Origin: CS3-C152 sp964347025
GTDB lineage: Archaea; Aenigmatarchaeota; Aenigmatarchaeia; QMZP01; QMZT01
Reading direction: 5' to 3'
Assembly: GCA_964347025.1 (NCBI GenBank)
Contig: CAYFWU010000019.1
Span: 1 to 21,144 of the forward strand
DNA length: 21,144 nucleotides
Within the stretch, counting starts at the first letter, position 1. Each line of letters opens with the position of its first letter. The notes under the pieces were generated by a model, which was not told the origin of the DNA, did no database searches, and worked only from the letters and a program-made list of their open reading frames with translations. Positions 1 to 7,037 of the stretch are shown piece by piece. A program made the position numbers and the translations under genes.

Positions 1-428
1 TGATGATTAGGACAAAGATTCATCACATTAGCAAAATGGTTTTCATAAATTTTTAGGTATTTGTTTATCAATTTACGCTTTCTAAAAAAAGATCTAGGAA
101 GAATATGATGCTTTTGTGTAGCACCCACACCACACACTTCACAAACCTGTTTATATCCATACATTCTTGTCATAAAACTGGGTTTACGTCTTTTCAGTTC
201 CATAACTGAAATATACGGAATTTTTTTAGAGAAAAAATCAAATAGAACATCTTCTTTCTTTCCTGGAATTATATCTTCATAAATTTCATGGACATCTTTT
301 AATTCCATATCAAAAATTTCTCTCATTTCTTCTAATTTAGCAAAATTTTTGATTAGTTCAAGAGAAAAACAAGGAACTAATTCAGGATGAGAAAATTCGT
401 GCTTTTTTGGTTTTTTTAATTTCACCAT
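1..428 (-). CDS. HNH endonuclease, C-terminus beyond window start
   Basis: An open frame runs from ATG at 428 to the window edge (142 complete codons, no stop). The visible C-terminal end has the layout of an HNH (His-Me finger) nuclease: a CEVCG zinc knuckle at residues 101-105, then HHILPRS around 113-119, an Asn, and a second CPNH cysteine/histidine pair at the very edge. These are the usual metal-binding and catalytic elements of the family; the rest of the second knuckle lies outside the window. The first 90 residues are charged and I do not recognise them. A TATA-like box is centred 25 nt before the ATG, so the message is probably leaderless. The region is AT-rich and adjoins a transposase. 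It could be a defence nuclease, a homing-type nuclease or a mobile-element gene; the context does not decide. Confidence 0.75.
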   Translation of the reverse strand, partial: MVKLKKPKKHEFSHPELVPCFSLELIKNFAKLEEMREIFDMELKDVHEIYEDIIPGKKEDVLFDFFSKKIPYISVMELKRRKPSFMTRMYGYKQVCEVCGVGATQKHHILPRSFFRKRKLINKYLKIYENHFANVMNLCPNH

Positions 429-446
429 ATTTCAAAATTCGCCAAA

Positions 447-457
447 GGTTTTAAAAG
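447..457 (-). promoter_or_regulatory. TATA-like box for the HNH gene
   Basis: The minus strand reads CTTTTAAAACC, centred about 25 nt before the HNH start at 428. That is the distance expected for a leaderless archaeal transcript. It sits only 8 bases from the transposase stop codon, so it lies immediately outside the candidate insertion sequence. Confidence 0.5.
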
Positions 458-464
458 GGTATGT

Positions 465-1376
465 TTAAACGGCTGCGTAATCCACGAATAAGCATACAGC
501 AGAGTTAACATACCGGTGTACGTTATATATTATGCACAAGACCTTTAGTTCCTTCTTGCGGAGCCGAAGGCTCCTGCTGTAAAGTGTGTCACCATACTTT
601 CGTTTGATTACCGAGAACACCGATTCCACGATATTCCTCTTGGCATATCGTTCCCAGTCGAAATTATTGGCAAGCTCTTTCCTGAACCTGCCTTTCCTTT
701 TCCTGCATTTTGTTTTTGTTCGTATCCGTATCAGATTGTCCGCTTTCAGCTTACGCCTTACGAATTTGTTGTTTTCTTCCGAATCATACCCACGGTCAGC
801 AAGAACCGTTCCTATCTTCACTTTCCTTTTTGTCCTTTTCAGGATTGGAATGAAATATGGGAAATCGCTGTTGTGCTCGTCAGTAGGCAGGTCGGCTATC
901 ACGACCTGATTATCTGTATCCACGGATACTGTCTGTTTCATGTAGGTGTTTTTCCATACACCTTTGCTCTGCCTATATTTAATCATCATGAAATACCTCG
1001 AAGCAGTGTTTGAACTGAAACCTGTTGAATCGACAGCTATAATTGATTCAGAAATGCCAAACAATTTTACTGTTTGCCCAAGTATCAGTTCCATTTTGGT
1101 TGTACTGAACCTTCTGAAGAACTTGTGAACCGTTGTGTAATGAGGTAATTGTTTCAGACCTATTATCTTCCTCAAGACAGGAGTTATACTTAACAACTCT
1201 ATTACGCTCCTGTAATGAAGCCTGAAATGTTTCATCAGGCATACGATAATAACGTGTTGATGTTGTTTGTATACACGCTTTGATTTTTTGCATGAATATC
1301 TCGGTATTCGTGACCCCTTGCATACCGAAACAAGAGCTTTGGCAATCTTTATTAAACCATTAGAATTAGTTTTCAT
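465..1376 (-). CDS. IS5-like DDE transposase
   Basis: A complete 303-residue DDE transposase. The catalytic triad is visible: D116 in AVDSTG, D194 in ADRGYD, and E251 in NIVESVFSVIKRKYG, the last being the typical IS5/IS4 E-region with its Y-R-K signature. The N-terminal 110 residues form the usual helical DNA-binding part with many Lys and Arg. A strong Shine-Dalgarno stretch (AGGAGGGGG) ends five bases before the ATG, unlike most neighbours, which look leaderless. There is no frameshift and the length is normal for the family, so it could be active. The stop codon lies inside a TTAA that may be target-site sequence (see the mobile element). Family assignment rests on motif recognition only. 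Confidence 0.9.
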   Translation of the reverse strand: MKTNSNGLIKIAKALVSVCKGSRIPRYSCKKSKRVYKQHQHVIIVCLMKHFRLHYRSVIELLSITPVLRKIIGLKQLPHYTTVHKFFRRFSTTKMELILGQTVKLFGISESIIAVDSTGFSSNTASRYFMMIKYRQSKGVWKNTYMKQTVSVDTDNQVVIADLPTDEHNSDFPYFIPILKRTKRKVKIGTVLADRGYDSEENNKFVRRKLKADNLIRIRTKTKCRKRKGRFRKELANNFDWERYAKRNIVESVFSVIKRKYGDTLYSRSLRLRKKELKVLCIIYNVHRYVNSAVCLFVDYAAV

Positions 1377-1442
1377 TGGAACCCCCTCCTGTTAGTGACC
1401 AATTAACAGTTGGTATGGTTCCCTTATTTTGTTTCAGATAAT

Positions 1443-1691
1443 TTACAGATGTAAAGTTATTTTTTTATTATCAAAATTTTCTTCTGCTTGAACATAATTA
1501 TCTGCAAGTTCGTTTCTATTTTTCATAGGTAATGTCGATAAATTAGTGATTATGGGGGCACTATAATTTCCATCTTCACACCTTATTGGGTAGAGTCTAC
1601 ATTTATCATCAGCAATACCTATCACATACAAAAAATTCGAACCTCCATCATTAGGTTTCAGCAATTGACCTTTTCTAATTTCAGATGACAT
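1443..1691 (-). CDS. Hypothetical 82-residue protein, possible IS passenger
   Basis: Small ORF of unknown function. I place the start at the ATG at 1691 (MSSEIRKG) and not at the upstream 1709 codon, because a good TATA-like box (CTTATAAAAA, 1711-1720) is centred 25 nt before 1691, as for a leaderless message. The protein is hydrophilic with alternating short hydrophobic segments (FLYVIGIAD, residues 20-28), two cysteines, and no membrane segment or signal peptide. It may be a small beta-rich protein. It lies between the transposase and a matching inverted repeat, so it may travel with the element or be an older gene beside which the element landed. Confidence 0.55.
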   Translation of the reverse strand: MSSEIRKGQLLKPNDGGSNFLYVIGIADDKCRLYPIRCEDGNYSAPIITNLSTLPMKNRNELADNYVQAEENFDNKKITLHL

Positions 1692-1710
1692 GAAAAGATT
1701 AAGGCACAAA

Positions 1711-1720
1711 TTTTTATAAG
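1711..1720 (-). promoter_or_regulatory. TATA-like box for the 82-residue ORF
   Basis: The minus strand reads CTTATAAAAA, centred 25 nt before the chosen ATG at 1691. It decides between the two in-frame starts. Confidence 0.55.
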
Positions 1721-1894
1721 CATATACTGTTCAAATGATTTCTACAGAGCCGTTTAAACGTGAGCATGTTGATTTGGGAGTGAAGGCATGTATAGTATTA
1801 TATATTTGCCCCCTAAATATTAATATAAAGTGGTGGTTTAACAGGGGTTCACAAAAGAACAATTTTTTATACGTTTCGTTATCCAGAATGCTTT

Positions 1895-4570
1895 TTAAGA
1901 AGACTGCCTTTGTGAGAAATCGCTTCCCTTTCTCGGGAAGTAGCTGAGATCAGAATACCTGTCTGTCTCTGCAGGGATCATTCGCTCTTCCGGAGGGCTC
2001 ACGCTTCCTGCGCTCCCCTTCATCATTCCAGACCCTATCGGCTGCCTGCTGGGGTGGGGTTCCTCCGGGTATCTCCTCTCTCCGTAAAGGTGTTCCTGGT
2101 AGGTTTTCTTCCTGAACTTCTTGTTCGCCAGGTAGACAACAATAATTACAGCAATTATTACCACTATGATCAGTCCGACTACCCAGTTGCCTTCTGCTGT
2201 TATCAGACCGGTTACATCAAATCCCCCGTCGCCGGTAAGCTCGCCTTCCGGAGCGACATAAAGGTCTATGGTTTCCTCGAAGGTTTTGTCTCCTGTTGTG
2301 ACCTTCACGCGGAAGGTGTATTCTCCGAGCTCCTTCGGAACTATGTAGGCGTAAATCCTTTCCCTTCCGTCAACCTTAACCTCCTTCGGGTAATTCACCC
2401 AGTCTTCATGCAGGTCCAGAACCTCTATCTTGAACGTCTGTTCACTAGGGCTGTCTATCTTTATTTCGATTGTTTTCCCCCTGTAAATCTCGATGTCCAG
2501 TTGAGTCGGGGTGATCGAAACGAATGTTTCTGTTATCTCCGGAGGCTCGGGTGGGGGTTCAGGTGGTATGATCACGCCACCTCCGTACTTGTAGACAATG
2601 ATGCTTGCGTACTTGTTCACAGGAGAACCACAAGACAGGTAGGACTCCAGACGGATGTCATGCGTACCCAGCGGGAGAGAAAATTCGAATTTCTTAGTTA
2701 TCTCCCTTCCTGTAACAAGGTAGACTGTATGCGTATCCTTCAATGAGTTGTCAGCGAAAAGATTCAGTGTTAACGTGCTTGATCTCAGACCTGTGTTCTT
2801 GACATCAACTTCAACCCACGCTTTGTTGCCTTCCAACACAAAGGATGAAAAGTCGAAAGATTCGATTGAGTGTCCGCAATACTTGCTTGGGTATGGGTAA
2901 TCGCCTATTCTAACAATATCATAATCCCTTTCGTGGTTGTCTTCCTCGTCGTATACTGTTGCCTCGCACTTCACGAAATCCTTGTAATCAAAGTATCTTG
3001 AATCCAGATCGAATGAGACCTCATCATCATAGCCGTAAACGTTCTTTTTGACCTCCCTCACTTCCTCGTCGTCCACGAACCATCTGAACCACACGTAATC
3101 CAGGTCTCCGTCATCATCCTCCACCCAGACCTCACATGTCAGGTCGTCAAATACGTCCGGGTCGTCAGGCTCTATCTGAATGCTCCTTATCCTTGGCTCA
3201 TCCTCATAGTGTCCATTATCTTCTATGGTCACGATATCATAATCCGAATCACTCCTGTGTCTCTCGTCATAAACTGTGATCTTACATTTAACTCTGTCAC
3301 CTTCGTCAAAATGATAATAATCGAACAGGTCAGAAACCTCATCATCGTAACCGTAGACATTCATCGTTCTACTCTCTTCCAGGTAACCGTTCACGTACCA
3401 GTCAATCCTTACGTAATCCAGATCCCCATCGTTATCAGATACGCTGGCTTCACAAAAAAGATCATCATACCTGTCAGGATATTGTGGATCTATCTCAACC
3501 CAGTCGACCCTTGGGTAGTCATGGTAATAACCTCCACCATCGTAAACGTGTATCGCTATCTCCCTACTCCAGTCAGATTCCAGATACTTGTTATCCTTAA
3601 CCTTCAATTTCGCGTAGTAAACACCCTCCTCTGAATAGGAGTGGTAGGTGTATGGAGAGGAACTGGGCAGCCAGTGGGAATGAGAACCATCCCCGAAATC
3701 AAAGTAGTATTGTATAACGTAACCATCAGGATCGTAGGAAGCCACGCCTGAAAGGTAAACATAATCACCAACATTCACGTACGTATTCCCTGAGGTTAGG
3801 ACAGCCACAGGTTCCTTGTTCGGGTATGGAGGTGGGGGTGGAGGAACAACGCCGTCCTCAACATAAACAGGCTGCGAATATTCGGTATCGCTCGCTCCCT
3901 CTGTATCGAACACCGTGATCTTGCATTTAACGTAATCTCCGTCCTCGGTGTAATAATGAGGGAGCAGGTCCTCGGCGGTATCGCTTGAGCCGTAAACATA
4001 TTTCTTGCTCGTCCTGACTTTTTCGTAATTCACGAACCATTCAAAGTTAACATAGTCAAGATTATCATCCGCGTCAGTCACGAAGACTGAACACGTCAAA
4101 TCTTGCTGAGGGTTGGGGTGTCTTGGGGTGATCTCCACGTAGGAAGAAGAAGGCGGTGTATTTTGGTTCTGTTCCCCCACGTGGACAGCATGAGTCTCGT
4201 AATCGTAGTAATCATCAAAGTCGTATACCCAGACTTTACAAACAACGTCATCTCCTGGTTCTGTGAACCAAGAACTTAAGATATCTTCCTCTGTATCTGT
4301 CGTTCCGTAGACCAAGCGATTGTTCTGGCGTTTCAAAACGCCGTTAACGTGCCATTCAAATTTTACGTAATCCAGATTTCCGTCGAAATCCGAAACCTCC
4401 ACATGACAGGTAAGATCATCATACTTGTCCGGATCTGAAGGATAAATCGTGATCTCATCAATAACAGGGTAAGAACTCGCTTCAACGTTCGCAGCCAAAG
4501 CGAGCATAACAATTAACAAAACGAAAACCCCGATCCGGAAGTTTGGAAGTAAACCTTTCATATCAACCAC
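1895..4570 (-). CDS. Membrane-anchored surface protein with Cys-paired Ig-like repeats and a PKD domain
   Basis: 891 residues. An N-terminal signal peptide (hydrophobic core about 13-30, ending near VEASS) and a C-terminal membrane segment (about 797-816, followed by KKFRKK) place the bulk outside the cell with a ~75-residue Ser/Pro-rich cytoplasmic tail. The ectodomain has four ~95-residue repeats (about 34-133, 143-238, 354-450, 460-556), each opening with P-x-x-DDLTC and D-DGDLDYV and closing with V-KC-TVYD, so each carries one conserved Cys pair. A PKD domain (about 252-344, DFGDGSHSH) splits the repeats two and two. Two more beta domains follow (about 565-662, CARDB-like, and 680-775). 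The start is GTG at 4570 with GGAG nine bases upstream; ATG at 4561 is the alternative. A role in adhesion or an S-layer-like structure is inference. A shadow ORF on the other strand is not a gene. Confidence 0.85.
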   Translation of the reverse strand: MVDMKGLLPNFRIGVFVLLIVMLALAANVEASSYPVIDEITIYPSDPDKYDDLTCHVEVSDFDGNLDYVKFEWHVNGVLKRQNNRLVYGTTDTEEDILSSWFTEPGDDVVCKVWVYDFDDYYDYETHAVHVGEQNQNTPPSSSYVEITPRHPNPQQDLTCSVFVTDADDNLDYVNFEWFVNYEKVRTSKKYVYGSSDTAEDLLPHYYTEDGDYVKCKITVFDTEGASDTEYSQPVYVEDGVVPPPPPPYPNKEPVAVLTSGNTYVNVGDYVYLSGVASYDPDGYVIQYYFDFGDGSHSHWLPSSSPYTYHSYSEEGVYYAKLKVKDNKYLESDWSREIAIHVYDGGGYYHDYPRVDWVEIDPQYPDRYDDLFCEASVSDNDGDLDYVRIDWYVNGYLEESRTMNVYGYDDEVSDLFDYYHFDEGDRVKCKITVYDERHRSDSDYDIVTIEDNGHYEDEPRIRSIQIEPDDPDVFDDLTCEVWVEDDDGDLDYVWFRWFVDDEEVREVKKNVYGYDDEVSFDLDSRYFDYKDFVKCEATVYDEEDNHERDYDIVRIGDYPYPSKYCGHSIESFDFSSFVLEGNKAWVEVDVKNTGLRSSTLTLNLFADNSLKDTHTVYLVTGREITKKFEFSLPLGTHDIRLESYLSCGSPVNKYASIIVYKYGGGVIIPPEPPPEPPEITETFVSITPTQLDIEIYRGKTIEIKIDSPSEQTFKIEVLDLHEDWVNYPKEVKVDGRERIYAYIVPKELGEYTFRVKVTTGDKTFEETIDLYVAPEGELTGDGGFDVTGLITAEGNWVVGLIIVVIIAVIIVVYLANKKFRKKTYQEHLYGERRYPEEPHPSRQPIGSGMMKGSAGSVSPPEERMIPAETDRYSDLSYFPRKGSDFSQRQSS

Positions 4571-4777
4571 TCAGTTTTTCTCCAACATTAGCCACACGAC
4601 TAACCTTCTTTCGATCTCCTCTAGGTTATCGATCAAATATATTGGATTCGTTTTAGACACCCTTAGTTTCGAAAGACGACCTTCGCTTTCGGTTCAAGTC
4701 GTCAATCGATATTTATTTACTATCTCTAAGTGATAATTTATTGATATTAGGCTTTATAAAGCTATCGGTGGGGTAAA
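4571..4777. other. Intergenic region with inverted repeats upstream of the surface-protein gene
   Basis: No ORF or RNA gene is evident in these 207 bases. They hold AT-rich TATA-like stretches on the minus strand (near 4636-4645 and 4709-4722) and two overlapping inverted repeats: CGAAAG at 4670-4675 with CTTTCG at 4686-4691, and GACGAC at 4675-4680 with GTCGTC at 4698-4703. The two stems share bases, so they cannot form as simple nested hairpins. The promoter of the surface-protein gene and the end of the four-gene operon both lie here. Confidence 0.4.
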
Positions 4778-5047
4778 TCATTCCTCAGGTTCGGGGATTT
4801 TGGAGAACCATTCTTTCGCGTCCGTCAATGCTTCTTCATACATGTCCGGAAAGTTAATAGGCGTCATGCAGGACTGCCTGCAGTTGTCGTATTTCAAAGC
4901 CAGTTCACCTTTGTCTGTAATCTGAAAAACTTTACGATATGCAGTTTCAAAGGATTTGTTCAAATCCGATATTTCATTTAATTTTTTCTCCTCCAAATAT
5001 CTTAACATTTCTTTTAAAATACCATACATCTCTTTCATTTCACTCAT
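4778..5047 (-). CDS. Hypothetical 89-residue protein, last gene of the ParB-like operon
   Basis: Unknown function. Mostly helical and acidic, with a Lys/Glu-rich N-terminal helix (residues 1-35), a short CRQSC pair of cysteines near residue 60 and a C-terminal amphipathic helix. There is no signal peptide or membrane segment. Its ATG overlaps the stop codon of the preceding gene in an ATGA arrangement, which indicates translational coupling and supports this start over the internal Met codons at 4 and 7. It may be a small partner of the 213-residue protein. Confidence 0.7.
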   Translation of the reverse strand: MSEMKEMYGILKEMLRYLEEKKLNEISDLNKSFETAYRKVFQITDKGELALKYDNCRQSCMTPINFPDMYEEALTDAKEWFSKIPEPEE

Positions 5048-5685
5048 GATTCACTGCCCTGTATTTTAAGATTCAGGAGGTTCAAAAGCCTGTAATAGTC
5101 AGAGACTAACCCGTTTATCTCCTCCACGAAATCTCCTCCTGTATCGAAATCCACAATTATGGTTTTTGTGTTCCCGGAGGAAGATCCTGTCACGTAAAAA
5201 GCGAATTTCTCGTTCTCGGAAAGCAACTGAAATTTCCACTTTTCCGACTGTCTCTCACCCTTATTCAATGTCAATCTGGACATGGGAAACTTTGTGATTT
5301 TAAGTTCTTCCATATATTCTTCAACCTCGTTCCTCTGAAGTCCATGCCAGAAATCCCAGTTGCTTAAGTGATAGGGAAAATCTAAACTGTAACCTCTTTG
5401 CTCTAAAGTCCTAAGGGACTTAAAGGCCTCTTCAGTTGTCCAGATTTTTGAGATCATTGGGAAGGGGTGGGTCTTGTGTCTTGGGGTAAATCTGCTGTAT
5501 CTTCCGTGTTTTTTTGGCGGGTAACGTCCCTTCCATGTTCCAAGTATGGTTCTGTCAAAAAAGTTGTTGATTTCCGATAAAATAAGTCCACTCTTATGCT
5601 CTCTTATGTAATCTACGGCCTCATTTAACCTACCGTATCCGTAGTCCTTCAACAGGAATTCTTCAGCCCTGTTTCGTGGTTTCAT
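5044..5685 (-). CDS. Hypothetical 213-residue protein of the ParB-like operon
   Basis: I do not recognise the family. The N-terminal third is helical (AEEFLLKDYGYGRLNEAVDY). The middle is basic and aromatic (ILGTWKGRYPPKKHGRYSRF, then HKTHPFPMISKIW, around residues 48-80), which suggests nucleic-acid contact. It continues with WTTEEAFKSLRTLEQRGY, which could be a winged-helix-like piece, and ends in a beta-rich part (KFAFYVTGSSSG, TKTIIVDFDTGG) plus a final helix. It is cytosolic by appearance. It starts 14 bases after the ParB-like gene and overlaps the next gene by four bases, so the operon is tight. DNA or RNA binding is inference from composition only. Confidence 0.7.
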   Translation of the reverse strand: MKPRNRAEEFLLKDYGYGRLNEAVDYIREHKSGLILSEINNFFDRTILGTWKGRYPPKKHGRYSRFTPRHKTHPFPMISKIWTTEEAFKSLRTLEQRGYSLDFPYHLSNWDFWHGLQRNEVEEYMEELKITKFPMSRLTLNKGERQSEKWKFQLLSENEKFAFYVTGSSSGNTKTIIVDFDTGGDFVEEINGLVSDYYRLLNLLNLKIQGSES

Positions 5686-5699
5686 TCAACCATCTCTTA

Positions 5700-6152
5700 T
5701 TAATCATCTTCCATCCAGAGAACCTTTCTCTGCTTATTCTTCCACTCCCATTCCTTACTCTGGATCTTCGCCTTTATTTCTGGAGGAAGCTCCTGGTCCT
5801 CGTGGGGATACTGGAGATGGATTCTCATGAATTCAAGGAGTTCTTTGAAATCGGTTATTCCGAACCATTTTTTTGTGTTGCTTGCCAAATAGGTATCCAG
5901 ATCAGCCTGATTAAACATGATCAGTGTCCTTAGGTCATACTCCCTTTCGCTGGCATGACGCACCCTTTTATTCCCGTCATAGACCATGAAACCGTTTGCA
6001 TCGGGATCAGAGATGGAAGCAATTGCTGGTATCCCCTTCCCGCCTTTATACACCTCATCGAGCCATGCCCATGTTTTCTGAAACTCTTTGTTCTGATCGC
6101 TATGGATATATGTTACCTTGAATTCCGATGGTGGGAAAGTTTTTTCTTTCAC
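5700..6152 (-). CDS. ParB/sulfiredoxin-fold-like protein
   Basis: 150 residues, starting at a GTG that overlaps the stop of the preceding frameshifted ORF. The core (about residues 40-90) reads GKGIPAIASI, then ANGFMVYDGNKRVRHASERE, then a TLIMFNQADLDTYL strand-helix. This matches the pattern of the ParB N-terminal/sulfiredoxin fold: a proposed-value strand, the DGN-(H/K)-R motif followed by an Ala-rich helix, and a following strand. Known members act as CTPases, DNases or kinases or have unknown activity. Here the usual His of DGNHR is Lys. A C-terminal helical and charged segment (100-150, WEWKNKQRK) is additional. The fold call is from motif recognition and no activity can be inferred. The neighbours are all uncharacterised. 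Confidence 0.55.
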   Translation of the reverse strand: MKEKTFPPSEFKVTYIHSDQNKEFQKTWAWLDEVYKGGKGIPAIASISDPDANGFMVYDGNKRVRHASEREYDLRTLIMFNQADLDTYLASNTKKWFGITDFKELLEFMRIHLQYPHEDQELPPEIKAKIQSKEWEWKNKQRKVLWMEDD

Positions 6153-6456
6153 TTATCCACCTTTTTACAATCATACAAAACTTTACCCTTTTCATCCAAA
6201 ATTCTTTTTACGGATGCAACATACATGCCCCACTGTCCTGCTGAATTCTCGGAGGTTGAAACGTATCCTCTTTTAAAACGGTCCAGGTTGATTTTCTGTT
6301 GGAGTATTTTTTCGCCTATGGTCTTTGCGCTCTTAAGAGAAGCAGCCTCAACTGTAAAGGTTCTATGGGATTTTCGTGTTCAAATTCGTCAAACTCATCA
6401 AAAACCTCTTCAACACCCTCGATAATGTATTTCTTTTTAAATCCAGGCAGCGGCAT
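6149..6456 (-). pseudogene. Frameshifted ORF, first gene of the ParB-like operon
   Basis: From ATG at 6456 a frame reads MPLPGFKKKYIIEGVEEVFD and continues with acidic DEFDEFEHENP to residue 30, then hits a stop after 16 more codons. The reading frame one base back, from 6366 onward, reads HRTFTVEAASLKSAKTIGEK and stays open to TGA at 6149-6151, where it overlaps the GTG of the ParB-like gene. Joining the two at about 6367 gives a ~102-residue protein; the second half has no start codon of its own and is stopped a few codons upstream. The cause is a one-base loss, a sequence error, or programmed -1 frameshifting near an AAAATCCC run that is not a classical slippery site. Product unknown. A shadow ORF at 6363-6614 is not a gene. 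Confidence 0.65.
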
Positions 6457-6537
6457 TTTACCATTATTAGAATATTTCTAAACTTTAAAAATCTATTGGC
6501 TATTACTACTTTTCGATTAATAATTATGCACGAAATC

Positions 6538-6549
6538 GATATTAATAAC
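6538..6549 (+). promoter_or_regulatory. TATA-like box for the TRAM gene
   Basis: GATATTAATAAC is centred about 24 nt before the ATG at 6567, consistent with a leaderless transcript. The divergent ParB-like operon has its own AT-rich promoter region just upstream (around 6480-6490). Confidence 0.4.
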
Positions 6550-6566
6550 CGCACCATAATATTCTC

Positions 6567-6827
6567 ATGCCAAGCATGTTCGGCCGCAGGGAATTCAGGA
6601 TCACGCGATCCCATAAGAAGAAGGACAAGTATACGAAGAAGAAGCCGCCTGTTAAGAAAGGCGATGTTGTTTCGATATACATAAAGGACACGACCAAGCG
6701 AGGGGATGGTGTAGGGAAGGTCGAAGATTTTGCTGTTTTTGTTGAAGGAGCGAGAGAAGGGGAGATCGTAAGGGTAAAGATCGTGGAAATCAAAAAGAAC
6801 TGCGCTGTTGGGAAGAAAGTGGAATAG
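6567..6827 (+). CDS. Stand-alone TRAM domain protein
   Basis: 86 residues: a basic N-terminal tail (about 1-27, RSHKKKDKYTKKKPPVKKG) followed by a TRAM beta-barrel (28-86) with the typical GDVVSIYIKDTTKRGDGVGK, FVEGAREGEIVRVKI and a final GKKVE. TRAM domains bind RNA. In archaea, free-standing TRAM proteins act as RNA chaperones that are often cold-responsive, and the same domain is fused to tRNA methyltransferases. The start at 6567 agrees with the upstream TATA-like box; ATG at 6576 is an alternative. It is transcribed away from the ParB-like operon, with about 110 bp of shared promoter region. Confidence 0.9.
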   Translation: MPSMFGRREFRITRSHKKKDKYTKKKPPVKKGDVVSIYIKDTTKRGDGVGKVEDFAVFVEGAREGEIVRVKIVEIKKNCAVGKKVE

Positions 6828-6838
6828 TTCCCTGTTTA

Positions 6839-6846
6839 TTTAAAAT
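6839..6846 (+). promoter_or_regulatory. TATA-like box for the 56-residue ORF
   Basis: TTTAAAAT is centred about 24 nt before ATG 6866, just after the TRAM gene stop. It supports the small ORF being transcribed on its own. Confidence 0.4.
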
Positions 6847-6865
6847 TTACTCCTAATACAAATTT

Positions 6866-7036
6866 ATGAAAATTCAGGTCGGAGAAATCTTAAAGATTGA
6901 GGAAATGATAGCCTGGCAGTCCAGGTTGCCGAAAAAAAGCAGATACTCTCCTGCTGAAATACTTGATATATACTACTCGTTGATTGACGGTAGAAATAAT
7001 GAAAAAATCTATCTGGAAATCCTTCCCAAAAAATAG
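6866..7036 (+). CDS. Hypothetical 56-residue protein
   Basis: A short ORF reads MKIQVGEILKIEEMIAWQSR and then a Tyr-rich helix (YSPAEILDIYYSLIDG), ending ILPKK with TAG at 7034-7036. It has a helical, partly amphipathic character, no membrane segment and codon use like its neighbours. A TATA-like box at the right distance and the one-base gap to the convergent leuS stop codon leave no room for anything else, which supports it being real. Function unknown. Confidence 0.5.
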   Translation: MKIQVGEILKIEEMIAWQSRLPKKSRYSPAEILDIYYSLIDGRNNEKIYLEILPKK

Positions 7037-7037
7037 A

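Larger units (their letters stand above)
469..1753. mobile_element. Candidate insertion sequence with IS5-like transposase and one extra gene
   Basis: The 12 bases at 463-474 (GTTTAAACGGCT) are repeated exactly in inverted orientation at 1748-1759. If TTAA is the duplicated target (465-468 and 1754-1757), the element ends are ACGGCT at 469-474 and its complement at 1748-1753, with weak continued similarity inward (GTA at equivalent places). The element would be about 1.29 kb and contain the transposase plus the 82-residue ORF. Caution: GTTTAAAC is itself a palindrome, so part of the match is not independent, and 370 bp upstream of the transposase is long for this family. A shorter element ending near 1440 is possible. 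Confidence 0.4.

Noticed and set aside
1760..1894. AT-rich stretch with a TATA-like ATTATATATTTG on the plus strand, considered as a small RNA gene
   Set aside because: No structure or start codon supports a product downstream; nothing identifiable is seen here.
2054..2746. 230-residue plus-strand ORF
   Set aside because: Antisense to the well-supported 891-residue surface protein, with no domain and an odd composition; a shadow frame. The same applies to 3209-3634 and 17054-17728.
6363..6684. Two overlapping ORFs on opposite strands (83 and 102 residues)
   Set aside because: They cross the promoter between the frameshifted gene and the TRAM gene and lie out of phase with both real coding frames.
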